Below, in pieces: positions 1 through 9,266 of a stretch of DNA of 64,000 nt. Both the position numbers and the translations under genes were made by a program. The DNA comes from Rhodocyclales bacterium (GTDB lineage: Bacteria > Pseudomonadota > Gammaproteobacteria > Burkholderiales > Rhodocyclaceae), in assembly GCA_028292505.1 (NCBI GenBank), contig JAQGMF010000030.1, positions 86,824-150,823 on the forward strand, read 5' to 3'. The notes beneath the pieces were generated by a model. The model saw only the letters and a program-made list of their open reading frames with translations. It was not told the DNA's origin and searched no databases. Every line of letters begins with the position of its first letter. The stretch's first letter is position 1.

Positions 1-1
1 A

Positions 2-1441
2 CATCCCGACCATCCGGCCGTGCAACTCATCACCACCCGTCGCAGCACCGTCAGCGCCGCCACCCAGGGTGCGCCTGAACTGGTCGCCGTGTCGCTGGAA
101 ACGCTCGGCAAGGAATTTGTCGGAGCGCTTGTGCTGGAGCTCTCACAGCCGCTCAGCAAGACGGCCGATGGCGAATCCAGTCCGCAACTGGCTTTCATCG
201 AAGCCTTGTCATCGACCGCCGCCGTCGCCATCGAAACGCGCCACCTCGTCGACAGCCAGAAGAATCTGCTGGAGGCATTGATTCAATTGCTCGCAGGCGC
301 CATTGACGCCAAAAGCCCTTACACAGGCGGCCACTGCCAACGCGTACCCGCCATCACGAAGATGCTGGCGCGCGCGGCGCACGATGCGACCGAGGGCCCT
401 TATCGCGACTTTCACCTCAGCGACGAAGATTGGGAAGCTGTTCATGTCGGCGCATGGCTACACGACTGTGGCAAAGTGATCACGCCCGAAGCCATCGTCG
501 ACAAGGCGACCAAGCTCGAATGCATCTACAACCGCATCCATGAAATCCGCACACGCTTCGAAGTGCTCAAACGCGACGCAGAAATCGCCTACTGGCGCGC
601 CCGCTCGCAAGGCGAAGCGGAGACTACCGCATGGGCCGAGTTGCAAACCAAATGGCATACGCTGGACGAAGATTTCGCGTTCGTTGCCAGCTGCAATGTC
701 GGGGGCGAATCGCTCGACCCGGAGAAAATCGAACGCCTGAAGAAGATCGCGGTGCGGCCATGGATGCGCACGCTCGATGACAGGCTGGGTCTATCGCGCG
801 AAGAAGCGCGCATTGTCGAAAACATCCCCGCCCGCCCACTGCCCTGCGTCGAAGCACTGCTCGCCGACAAACCCGAGCACCTCATCGCGCGCCTGCCCAG
901 TGAAAAGATTCCCGAACAAAACGAGTGGGGCTTCCAGGTCAAGGCGCCGAAGTACAAATCCAATCGCGGCGAGATATACAACCTGTCCATCAACCGCGGC
1001 ACGCTCACGGCGGAAGACCGCTTCATCATCGACGATCACATCGTGCAGACCATCATGATGCTGGAACGCCTGCCCTTCCCACGCCACCTGCGCAGCGTGC
1101 CGGAGATCGCCGGGGGTCACCATGAACGCATGGACGGTCGCGGCTATCCCAAGGGCTTCACGCGCGAACAGATGAGCGTGCCGGCACGCATCATGGCTAT
1201 CGCCGACGTGTTCGAAGCCTTGACCGCCGCCGACCGACCCTACAAAGCTGCCAAGACGCTGTCGGAGTCTCTCGCTATCATGGCGCGCATGGCATGCGAG
1301 CAACATCTCGACGCCGACTTGTTTGAGCTTTTCCTGCGATCCGGGGTCTATCACGAATATGCCAAACAGTTTTTACTGCCGACGCAGATCGACGAGGTCG
1401 ATGTTGATGCTTTGCTCAGGCAGGCCTCTACCGTAGCTTGA
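2..1441 (+). CDS. HD-GYP domain protein (C-terminal part, cut by window edge)
   Basis: The reading frame is open to the left edge, so the real start lies outside the window; a GTG at 20 is only an internal candidate. Counting from that GTG, residues about 20-75 read like the end of a GAF domain (ending FIEALSSTAAVAIETRHLV). An HD-GYP domain follows, with the metal-binding HD in GAWLHDCGKV (148-149) and the signature HHERMDGRGYP (367-377). HD-GYP proteins typically hydrolyse cyclic di-GMP, with the metal held by the HD residues. The HD and GYP motifs are normally about 60 residues apart; here about 220 separate them, an insertion at roughly 166-320. It converges with the RIO kinase gene and ends 3 bases before that gene's stop. 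Confidence 0.9.
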   Translation, partial: HPDHPAVQLITTRRSTVSAATQGAPELVAVSLETLGKEFVGALVLELSQPLSKTADGESSPQLAFIEALSSTAAVAIETRHLVDSQKNLLEALIQLLAGAIDAKSPYTGGHCQRVPAITKMLARAAHDATEGPYRDFHLSDEDWEAVHVGAWLHDCGKVITPEAIVDKATKLECIYNRIHEIRTRFEVLKRDAEIAYWRARSQGEAETTAWAELQTKWHTLDEDFAFVASCNVGGESLDPEKIERLKKIAVRPWMRTLDDRLGLSREEARIVENIPARPLPCVEALLADKPEHLIARLPSEKIPEQNEWGFQVKAPKYKSNRGEIYNLSINRGTLTAEDRFIIDDHIVQTIMMLERLPFPRHLRSVPEIAGGHHERMDGRGYPKGFTREQMSVPARIMAIADVFEALTAADRPYKAAKTLSESLAIMARMACEQHLDADLFELFLRSGVYHEYAKQFLLPTQIDEVDVDALLRQASTVA

Positions 1442-1444
1442 TTG

Positions 1445-2281
1445 CTATTGGCACATCCGCCGGATTTCGTCTTCCTTGATCGCCAGCTCGACTTGCAGTA
1501 GCACGGCCTCGGTGTCGACGACACTCTCGTCCAGCGCGACATGCCCCGTCAGAATCTGGTCGGGCGTCAGCAGGCCGCCTTCGTATAGCACCCAGATTTC
1601 CTTGCCGAACCGTGTGTCCTGGAGTGTCGGTGCGAAGGTGCTGAAATAGCTGCGCAGGTTCATGACGTCGCGCTCGAACATGTCGAATGCATTGCTGTTG
1701 CCTGCTGCGTCGATGGCTTGCGGCAGATCGATGATGACGGGGCCGTCTTCGCCGACAAGAATATTGTATTCAGACAAGTCGCCGTGAATAACGCCTGCGC
1801 ACAACATGCGCACCACTTGATTGATGAGCATCTCGTGATATGCCAATGCCGTTTCTTCACTGAGCTCGACATCGTTGAGTCGTGGCGCGGCATTGCCTTC
1901 AGCGTCCATCACAAGATCCATCAACAACACGCCTTCGAAGCAGATGTGCGGCTGCGGCACGCGCACACCAACTGCCGCTAATTTGTAGAGCGCATCGACC
2001 TCGGCGTTCTGCCAGACCTCCTCCGCCTTCTTGCGGCCATAGCTGCTGCCCTTCGCCATGGCGCGCGCCTCGCGGCTGTTCTTGACCTTGCGGCCTTCCT
2101 GATAGTTGCTCGCCTGATGAAAGCTGCGCTGATTGGCTTCCTTGTAGACCTTGGCACAGCAGATTTTTTCGCCACAACGCACGATGTAGACAGTCGCTTC
2201 CTTGCCGCTCATGAGCTGCGAGATGACTTCGTCCACGAGGCCTTCTTCAACGAGAGGAAGAAGTCTTTTTGGGGTTTTCAT
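1445..2281 (-). CDS. RIO-type serine/threonine protein kinase
   Basis: A 278-residue protein with the RIO kinase core: the ATP loop SGKEATVYIV (about 25-34), a lysine in CCAKVYKE, the catalytic loop HGDLSEYNIL with Asp and Asn, and the metal-binding IIDLPQA in place of DFG. RIO kinases lack the usual substrate-binding subdomains; in bacteria their targets are mostly unknown and may relate to ribosomes or translation. The ATG at 2281 begins MKTPKRLLPL and fits the family. It is monocistronic, separated from parC by a REP-like dimer (2341-2419). All catalytic residues look intact. Confidence 0.9.
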   Translation of the reverse strand: MKTPKRLLPLVEEGLVDEVISQLMSGKEATVYIVRCGEKICCAKVYKEANQRSFHQASNYQEGRKVKNSREARAMAKGSSYGRKKAEEVWQNAEVDALYKLAAVGVRVPQPHICFEGVLLMDLVMDAEGNAAPRLNDVELSEETALAYHEMLINQVVRMLCAGVIHGDLSEYNILVGEDGPVIIDLPQAIDAAGNSNAFDMFERDVMNLRSYFSTFAPTLQDTRFGKEIWVLYEGGLLTPDQILTGHVALDESVVDTEAVLLQVELAIKEDEIRRMCQ

Positions 2282-2340
2282 GATTTTGGAATATGGATCC
2301 GGTCAGGCAAAAATTTGGGGCTGGAACCAACCTCGTACTC

Positions 2341-2419
2341 GTCATTCCCGCGAAAGCGGGAATCCACTTCTACGTGAGGTCTATGCCGTCAGGTGGACTC
2401 CCGCTTCCGCGGGAATGAC
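2341..2419. repeat. REP-like inverted dimer, copy 1
   Basis: Two inverted arms, GTCATTCCCGCGAAAGCGGG on the left and its near reverse complement ending CGGGAATGAC on the right, enclose a spacer of about 20 bases. Each arm contains its own small palindrome (CCCGC..GCGGG). It sits between the RIO kinase and parC genes, both on the minus strand. Five more copies occur in the window. Confidence 0.9.
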
Positions 2420-2503
2420 TTTGTCTTATTCGCTGTTGATAAACGGCTGGCGCTCTTGAGGCAGCCTTGGGGCTGCTGGCGGAACGCCCTTTGGGCTTCC
2501 GCC

Positions 2504-4891
2504 CTACGTGACCACCAAGCCCACCGGTTTGACCTTCGGCACCAAAGTGCCACCCTTGCGCGCGCGCTTGCCACGGCAGGCCTCAAGCGCCACACCCTTG
2601 ACGATCATCTCGATCTCCTTGCCGCCACGTCCGGCGCCGATGACCTTCACGGCGTCGGTCGGCGGGCAACAAATGGCGACGAGTTCTTCTTTCTCATCGA
2701 GGCCCATGACGATCATGCCGCGACCGCGTGCCATGACTTTCATCTCGGCGCGTGGGAAGTACAGCAGGCGACCATTGCCCGAGACGGCGGCGATCCACTC
2801 GCCAAGCACACGCGTCGGCGCAAGGACGGTCTCCTTGTCTTCCAGTGTCATGAAGGCCTTGCCTGCACGCTGGCGACTGACGAGCTCTTCGAGCTTGGTG
2901 ATGAAGCCGTAGCTGCCGGAATTTGCAAAGAAATATTCGGCAGCTGGGTCGTCGGTGAGCGCTTGCGCCACGCGCGCGCCTGGCTGCAGCTCGATCAGCG
3001 AGCTGATCGGCACGCCGTCGCCTCGACCACCCGGCAGATCAGCTATGCGAACGGAATAAGCGCGACCCATCGTGTCGATCAGCAGCAAGGGCCAGGTGGT
3101 GCGCGCTTCGGCGACGAGAAAGGCGCTGTCGCCACTCTTCCAGGTCAGCGTCAGCGGATCGATGCCATGACCCTGACGCGTGCGCACCCAGCCGTTCTTC
3201 GACAGGATGACCGTGACCGGCTCGTCAAGCACGGGCGCTTCGATATTCGAAACGGATGCGGCCGCTTCGATGAGCGTGCGACGATCGTCCCCGTACTTTT
3301 TCGTGTCCTCGGTGATTTCCTTGAGGATCAGCTTGGTCATCGCGTTGCGGTTTTCGAGCAGTTCGAGCAGTCCGGTACGTTCCTCACGCAGGCTGGCCAG
3401 CTCTTTCTCGATGGCAATGTATTCGAGCTTCGCCAACTGGCGAAGGCGGATCTCGAGGATGTCTTCGGCCTGCATTTCGGACAAGCCAAAACGCACGATC
3501 AACTCGGCCTTCGGTTCGTCCGCTTCGCGGATCACCTTGATGATTTCGTCAATATGCAACCATGCTATCTGGCGGCCTTCGAGAATATGGATGCGGCGCT
3601 CGACCTGCCCCAGACGATGCCGCGTGCGGCGCTCGACAGTGGCAAAGCGGAAAGCGATCCACTCGCTGATGAGTGCCTTGATGCCCTTTTGCCCAGGTCG
3701 GCCGTCGAGACCAATCGCCGTGAAGTTCATCGGCACCGAAGCTTCAAGCGAGGTGTGCGTGAGCAGCACGCGCATCAACTCTTCGGGCTCTTGCGTGCGC
3801 GTCTTGGGCTCCAGCACGAGGCGCACGGCGGCCTTGTCAGAACTCTCGTCGCGCGCCGCATCGAGCACGCCGAGCAACAGCGCCTTGTTGTTTTTCTCGT
3901 CCTGACTGATTTCCTTCTTGCCGGCTTTCGGTTGCGGATTGGTTACCGCTTCAATTTCCGAGAGCACCTTGGCAGTCGACACACCGTGCGGCATTTCGTC
4001 GACGATGATGCGCCAGGCACCGCGCGCCAGCTGCTCGACGCGCCAGCGGGCGCGCATGCGGATTGAGCCGCGACCATTTTCGTAAGCATCGCGAATAGCG
4101 CTGTCCGGCGAAATGATCTGACCACCGCCAGGAAAATCAGGGCCCGGCATGACGCCAAGGATGTCTTCGAGCGTGGCCTCAGGCTTCTTGATGAGCAACT
4201 GCGCTGCCGCTGCGACTTCGCGCAGATTATGCGGTTGGCATTCCGTTGCCATGCCTACGGCGATGCCCGATGAGCCATTGAGCAACAGCATCGGCAGACG
4301 CGCTGGCAGCAGCTTGGGCTCTTCGTCGCCACCGTCATAATTCGGTACGAAATCCACCGTGCCCATTTCGATCTCGGACAACAGCAACTCGGCAATTGGC
4401 GTGAGGCGCATTTCGGTGTAGCGCATCGCCGCTGCGCCGTCGCCATCGCGCGAGCCGAAATTGCCTTGACCGTCGATCAGCGGATAGCGCAGCGAGAAGT
4501 CCTGCGCGAGACGCACGGAAGCGTCATAAATCGATGAGTCGCCGTGCGGATGCAACTTACCCATGACGTCACCGACCACGCGCGCCGATTTGACCGGCTT
4601 GGCGGTAGGCGACAGACGCATGCGATGCATGGTGTACAGAATGCGGCGCTGCACAGGCTTCATGCCGTCCTCAACTTGCGGCAATGCCCGCCCGCGCACC
4701 ACGCTCATGGCATAGGCGAGATAGGCGCGCTCGGCGAAAGCAGCGATCGGCAGATGATCATCGGGCAGCTCGGCCAGGCCGGGCGGCAGTTCTGGCGGCA
4801 GGGGCGGCTCGGTTGGTGGTGTCGATAAAGCGGGCGGTACGACGGCGACTTCTTCGTCGCCGAACAGATCGGGTTCTTGCTCGTTGTGCAT
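2504..4891 (-). CDS. parC: DNA topoisomerase IV subunit A
   Basis: A 795-residue type IIA topoisomerase A subunit, which cuts and passes DNA together with ParE to decatenate daughter chromosomes. The breakage-rejoining domain starts near residue 48 ([20 protein letters not shown]), with the catalytic tyrosine in [10 protein letters not shown]. The QRRILYTM and [14 protein letters not shown] blocks are the quinolone-resistance region. The C-terminal part has beta-pinwheel-like blades ([34 protein letters not shown]). GyrA would be longer and carry a GyrA box, so ParC is preferred. The acidic, proline-rich N-terminal tail (about 45 residues) is slightly longer than usual. No parE is in the window. 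Confidence 0.95.
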   Translation of the reverse strand: MHNEQEPDLFGDEEVAVVPPALSTPPTEPPLPPELPPGLAELPDDHLPIAAFAERAYLAYAMSVVRGRALPQVEDGMKPVQRRILYTMHRMRLSPTAKPVKSARVVGDVMGKLHPHGDSSIYDASVRLAQDFSLRYPLIDGQGNFGSRDGDGAAAMRYTEMRLTPIAELLLSEIEMGTVDFVPNYDGGDEEPKLLPARLPMLLLNGSSGIAVGMATECQPHNLREVAAAAQLLIKKPEATLEDILGVMPGPDFPGGGQIISPDSAIRDAYENGRGSIRMRARWRVEQLARGAWRIIVDEMPHGVSTAKVLSEIEAVTNPQPKAGKKEISQDEKNNKALLLGVLDAARDESSDKAAVRLVLEPKTRTQEPEELMRVLLTHTSLEASVPMNFTAIGLDGRPGQKGIKALISEWIAFRFATVERRTRHRLGQVERRIHILEGRQIAWLHIDEIIKVIREADEPKAELIVRFGLSEMQAEDILEIRLRQLAKLEYIAIEKELASLREERTGLLELLENRNAMTKLILKEITEDTKKYGDDRRTLIEAAASVSNIEAPVLDEPVTVILSKNGWVRTRQGHGIDPLTLTWKSGDSAFLVAEARTTWPLLLIDTMGRAYSVRIADLPGGRGDGVPISSLIELQPGARVAQALTDDPAAEYFFANSGSYGFITKLEELVSRQRAGKAFMTLEDKETVLAPTRVLGEWIAAVSGNGRLLYFPRAEMKVMARGRGMIVMGLDEKEELVAICCPPTDAVKVIGAGRGGKEIEMIVKGVALEACRGKRARKGGTLVPKVKPVGLVVT

Positions 4892-5263
4892 GTGCGGCAG
4901 GATCAGATGGAATTCAAATAAAGTCTCGGGCGTGCGTCAGGTATAGCGGCAAAATGACGATAAAGAGTGACGGCGAAGAACAGCTCAGACCAAGGCAAAG
5001 CAGAGGCGATTATCGCAGCTCCCTCTCTCGTCGGGGGTGGCTGATGAGCTTCTCGGCAAAGACCGTTAAGCCCTTCATCGGCAAATTGCTTGACGCTGCT
5101 TCGTCTCAAACGTTACCGTCGTGCAGGAACGTCCCTGTTGACGGGGATTTGCCCCTTGGTCATGACCATTTACAGGAGTCGCAGAAGTTTGCTCAGCATG
5201 CCCCTTTTGATGTGGCAGATATTATCGAAGCGTTGGCCAATGTCAGGGCAACGGCATGCCGAC
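4892..5263. other. Intergenic region between divergent parC and MORN gene
   Basis: 372 bases between two divergent genes, so it should hold both promoters. The frame of the MORN gene is open upstream to 5090, but the translated part before 5264 lacks the features of the mature protein and is treated as non-coding. A small GGGG/CCCC hairpin lies near 5150. I could not pick a convincing promoter pair by eye. Confidence 0.5.
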
Positions 5264-7144
5264 ATGGCGTACTCGATTTCATCTGGCGCGCTTGTTTTCC
5301 TGGTACTCATAGGTATGCAGGCGACTCACGCGGCGGTTCTCGAAGGCCGGAGCTTCGTCGAAGCCGATGGCTGGAAAGCACACATCACCGTCGATTGTCT
5401 CTTGAAGGACAAGCTCTGCGGCAGCTTCCGCTACGAAACGCAGGCCTGCGAAGGCGACCTGATCTACACCGGCGAAACGGCGGACGGCTTCGAGTTCCGC
5501 ACCGAGTTGCGTGGCGGACGTTGCCTGCCTGGTTGCACGATTGAAGTGTCGAGCGATTTCAAACGCTACGCCGAAATCTGCAAGGAAGGCCGACATGACG
5601 GCTCGCTGGCTGCGGCAGAGCGTCCGGTCGTCGCGACGGTGGCTGCGCCAGCAGCGGCGACTACGACAGCACTTGCGCCGGTCGTCATCGTTGCACCGAC
5701 GGTGTCGAGCGCGCAACCCGACGCGCCAACACCACCTGCTCCAGGCCCATCCGCTGCCGCGCAGCCCACAACACCCGCCGCCAAGAGCGTCGAACGTGTC
5801 GAGCGCACGGCCGACTCGACAATGAAGGGCAACTTCACGCTAGACAGCAAGACCGGCACGCTAAGCGGAAAGGTGCGCATCGACTGGGACAATGGCAATA
5901 GCTTTGACGGCACCATGCTCAACGGCAAACGCACTGGCAAAGGCCGCTTCGTATGGTCGAACGGCCAGTCCTACGATGGCGACTGGCGCGACGACGTGGC
6001 CGATGGCGAAGCGATCGTCGTGTTCGCCAATGGCGACCGTTACCAGGGTCAGGTCAAGGATGGCGTGCCCGACGGGCGTGGAAGCAAACAATTCTCGAAC
6101 GGAGACAATTACTCAGGCCAATTCAGCAAGGGCATCTTCGACGGCGAAGGCAATTTGCAAGAAAAAAGCGGTAGTCGCTACGTGGGTCAATGGAAGGCTG
6201 GCATCAAGAATGGGCGCGGCAAGTTCGTGTGGGCCGAGGGCCAAAGTTATGAAGGAGATTGGGTCGCCAACAATCCCGAAGGCAACGGTGTCTTCCTCTT
6301 CTCCAATGGTGATCGCTATGACGGACAACTAACCCGGGGACTACCTCACGGCAAGGGCAGGATGACCTACGCTGCGTCGCAGGATAGTTACGATGGCAAT
6401 TTTTTTCAGGGCGAGCCACAGGGAGATGGCATCTATCGCTGGAAGAACGGGGACGTCTACAACGGCAATTGGCTCAAGGGCAAGCAATCCGGACAGGGTC
6501 GCTATACATGGGCGAATGGCGATTATTGGGAAGGGGTGTACGCGGACAACAAGCAAACCGAATCCGGCCGTCTTTACTTCACGCCGACGATTGTCGCGTC
6601 GGGCGCAGACGTGGAAAAAGTCGCCAAGCAGACTAACGCTGTGGCTGCCGCGACCGACACTACCGCCGGCAAGGCACAACTTGGCAAAGCCCTCGACAAG
6701 CAACCCGACCGCACCAAACTGCTTGCTATCCCGATGGTCGCCAAGGAGTTGCGCGATTGCTCGCGCAAGGACACGAACGATTGCGCCGTGCGCGTCATCC
6801 AGGATGTCATGAATGACGCGCTATTCCCCCACAAGTGGCAGACCATGTCATCGGAAAAAGATGCCAAAGGCAAGCTGGCAGTCTTCGAGGTAGACACCAA
6901 CTCCGTGTTGGAAGCGGGCAACGTATTCTCTTGGCTGCGCTCTGGCGATGGCACCACCAGTGCGCGCAATATCGGCATCAAGTATGACTGCCGGGCACAG
7001 TCGCTGGAAATCCAGCTGATCTATAACTGCTCCGGCAGCCAGCTGCAGATGTGTTCGCTCGACCCCAACATCGATAAATATGCGGGCAAGGTGATCCCCG
7101 CCACCGACATCAAGAGCTGGTTCAAGGGCGCCTGTGAGCGCTGA
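5264..7144 (+). CDS. Secreted MORN-repeat protein
   Basis: A 626-residue protein starting at the ATG at 5264, chosen because MAYSISSGALVFLVLIGMQA followed by THA-AVLEG is a clear signal peptide; an upstream in-frame start at 5090 would bury it. A conserved cysteine-containing N-terminal domain follows, then a Pro/Ala-rich linker. About ten MORN repeats come next, of the type NGDRYQGQVKDGVPDGRG, at roughly residues 190-430. The last 160 residues form a separate cysteine-containing domain ending KSWFKGACER. MORN repeats form elongated beta sheets and are often membrane- or protein-binding. It lies just upstream of the first kinase triad, in the same direction with a 140-base gap, so a functional link is possible but unproven. 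Confidence 0.8.
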   Translation: MAYSISSGALVFLVLIGMQATHAAVLEGRSFVEADGWKAHITVDCLLKDKLCGSFRYETQACEGDLIYTGETADGFEFRTELRGGRCLPGCTIEVSSDFKRYAEICKEGRHDGSLAAAERPVVATVAAPAAATTTALAPVVIVAPTVSSAQPDAPTPPAPGPSAAAQPTTPAAKSVERVERTADSTMKGNFTLDSKTGTLSGKVRIDWDNGNSFDGTMLNGKRTGKGRFVWSNGQSYDGDWRDDVADGEAIVVFANGDRYQGQVKDGVPDGRGSKQFSNGDNYSGQFSKGIFDGEGNLQEKSGSRYVGQWKAGIKNGRGKFVWAEGQSYEGDWVANNPEGNGVFLFSNGDRYDGQLTRGLPHGKGRMTYAASQDSYDGNFFQGEPQGDGIYRWKNGDVYNGNWLKGKQSGQGRYTWANGDYWEGVYADNKQTESGRLYFTPTIVASGADVEKVAKQTNAVAAATDTTAGKAQLGKALDKQPDRTKLLAIPMVAKELRDCSRKDTNDCAVRVIQDVMNDALFPHKWQTMSSEKDAKGKLAVFEVDTNSVLEAGNVFSWLRSGDGTTSARNIGIKYDCRAQSLEIQLIYNCSGSQLQMCSLDPNIDKYAGKVIPATDIKSWFKGACER

Positions 7145-7284
7145 TTGTCCCCCCGCAAACCCCGCGCAGCCCCCGCACGCTTGATGAAATGACTCCCCAG
7201 CGTCTACATTCCGGTCTACAGTCCGATTACGGATAAGTTCCACAACTATTACGATAACAATGAAATTCAGGACGGGACCACACG

Positions 7285-9207
7285 GTGGCTGATGAATCCC
7301 ACAGCAATAGCACCGTGATACTCAGCGGTGGCTCTGCCAAGCCCAAGGGCGATGCACCGGCGCTGCATCAAAATGCGCTGCCGATCGGCACCATGCTGGG
7401 TGAATTCGAGATCATCGACCTGGTCGGCGAAGGCGGCTTCGGCATCGTCTATCTCGCACAAGATCACTCCCTGCACCGCAAGGTGGCACTCAAGGAATAC
7501 ATGCCCGCCTCGCTCGCTTCGCGTGCGCAGGACTCATCGGTCACCGTGCGCTCCGAGCGCCAGCGCGAAACATTCGGCATCGGCTTGCGCAGCTTCGTCA
7601 ATGAAGCGCGCATTCTCGCCCAGTTCGACCATATAGCCCTGGTCAAGGTCTACCGCTTCTGGGAAGCCAATGGCACGGCCTACATGGTCATGCCTTTCTA
7701 CAGCGGCAGAACCCTGCAAGACACGCTGCGAGAGCGCGACAAGGCGCCGGAAGAAGCATGGATACGCAAGATACTCATGCCGGTCATGGACGCACTGGAG
7801 ATCATCCACGAAGACAAGTGCTACCACCGCGACATCGCGCCAGACAACATCATGCTGCTCACCGATGACCGGCCCGTGCTGCTCGACTTCGGCGCAGCGC
7901 GGCGCGTCATCAGCGATATGACGCAGGCATTGACGGTAATTCTCAAGCCCGGCTACGCCCCCATCGAACAGTACGCCGAGATGCCGGGCATGAAGCAAGG
8001 ACCATGGACCGACGTCTATGCGCTGGCTGCTGTCGTGTACTTCATGATTCTCAACCGCAAGCCGCCGCCGGCGGTAGGCCGCATGATGCAGGACAGCTAC
8101 GAGCCGCTGACGCTCAGCGAAATGGCAGGTCAGTACAGCGATCGTTTTCTGCAAGGCATCGACAAGTGCCTCAACGTCAAAGCCGAGGATAGACCGCAAA
8201 GCATCGCCGAGATGCGTACTGCAATCGGCTTCGGGCCAAGCACTGGCTCTACCGAACTGACGCGACGCAAGGACAAGAAGAACGTCAAACACGCTGCTCC
8301 CGCCGCAACCAAATCAACCGGCGACACCGAGCAAGAAGCAACAAGCGGCAGCAAGCTGCCATTGATTGGCGCGGGCATCGTCATCGCCGCAGCGCTGGCC
8401 GGTGGCTACGCCTATTACGCCAAGCAACAGGAGTCCTCTGCCACGTTCGTAGCCAAATCAACGCCTGCAGCAAAGCCTGTCGTGCCCCCGAGCAAAGTGC
8501 CAGCACAGTCCGCCCCCCTCAGCACAGCCGCTTCCTCCATCGCGCCATCGCCGGCCCCGACGGTGCAACAACACTTCGCCACGCTGACCGAAGCGCTGGA
8601 TGGCGCCGTCGTCGGAGCCGATACGCATATGGGTCTCGCACTCGAAGCGCCGAAGAGCCTTACCGTCGGCAACGACCTGATGCTCTCCGCGAACAGTAAA
8701 TCCGACGGCTTCCTCTACGTGTTCCTGTGGAACCCGAATGAAGACAGGGTCTATCGTCTGCTGCCCAGCGACAAAGACACCGACAACGCGGTCAAGGCCA
8801 ACACCCGTTTCACCCTGCCTAGCAGCAAATCATCCCCTACGTGGCCATTCAGCGCCAGGGAACCTCTCGGCAAGTGGCGCGTGTTCTCGATGCTGTCTGA
8901 AAAGCCTCGCGATTTTTCCAAGACTGCTTTCAACCGCGAAGGCGATTTCCTCGTTGCCGACCACAAGTCGCTCGACGCCAAGCTTTCCAGCACAGGTCTG
9001 ACGGGCCTGTTTGGCGCGCCGCAATGTGCCCCCGGACAAGTCTGCCCTGACCATTACGCCATCAGCTCGGCCAGCATCGCCGAAGTAGCCCTGCCCGTCA
9101 GCAAACCCGCTGCGCCGCAAAGCCCACCAGCCAAGAAAAAACCTGATTCGGAGCGCGAATACATGAAACGCCTGAACAAGGATCTGGACAACCTATTAGG
9201 CAAATAA
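7285..9207 (+). CDS. Membrane Ser/Thr protein kinase with DUF4384 domain (PpkA-like, copy 1)
   Basis: A 640-residue protein with a GTG start. The kinase domain (about 39-315) has a glycine loop GEGGFGIVY, Lys70 in VALKEY, the catalytic loop HRDIAPDN (181-188) and DFG (201-203). The usual Lys after HRD is replaced (HRDIAP), as in a known group of bacterial kinases. One membrane helix lies at about 359-378. The C-terminal part (about 465-560) matches DUF4384 (GFLYVFLWNPNEDRVYRLLP) and should be periplasmic. Canonical PpkA of T6SS carries a von Willebrand domain there instead. FHA and PP2C genes follow directly, forming a threonine phosphorylation triad. A close paralogue is at 36767. Confidence 0.9.
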   Translation: MADESHSNSTVILSGGSAKPKGDAPALHQNALPIGTMLGEFEIIDLVGEGGFGIVYLAQDHSLHRKVALKEYMPASLASRAQDSSVTVRSERQRETFGIGLRSFVNEARILAQFDHIALVKVYRFWEANGTAYMVMPFYSGRTLQDTLRERDKAPEEAWIRKILMPVMDALEIIHEDKCYHRDIAPDNIMLLTDDRPVLLDFGAARRVISDMTQALTVILKPGYAPIEQYAEMPGMKQGPWTDVYALAAVVYFMILNRKPPPAVGRMMQDSYEPLTLSEMAGQYSDRFLQGIDKCLNVKAEDRPQSIAEMRTAIGFGPSTGSTELTRRKDKKNVKHAAPAATKSTGDTEQEATSGSKLPLIGAGIVIAAALAGGYAYYAKQQESSATFVAKSTPAAKPVVPPSKVPAQSAPLSTAASSIAPSPAPTVQQHFATLTEALDGAVVGADTHMGLALEAPKSLTVGNDLMLSANSKSDGFLYVFLWNPNEDRVYRLLPSDKDTDNAVKANTRFTLPSSKSSPTWPFSAREPLGKWRVFSMLSEKPRDFSKTAFNREGDFLVADHKSLDAKLSSTGLTGLFGAPQCAPGQVCPDHYAISSASIAEVALPVSKPAAPQSPPAKKKPDSEREYMKRLNKDLDNLLGK

Positions 9208-9266
9208 CGCCGCCGACTGGCCATGCAAACTAAATATTGCAATCGTTTCGATCACGGAGAGATCTA

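Noticed and set aside
2393..4066. Long plus-strand open frame (557 codons) opposite parC
   Set aside because: It is antisense to a clear topoisomerase gene, has no recognisable domain, and its composition is the complement of parC codons.
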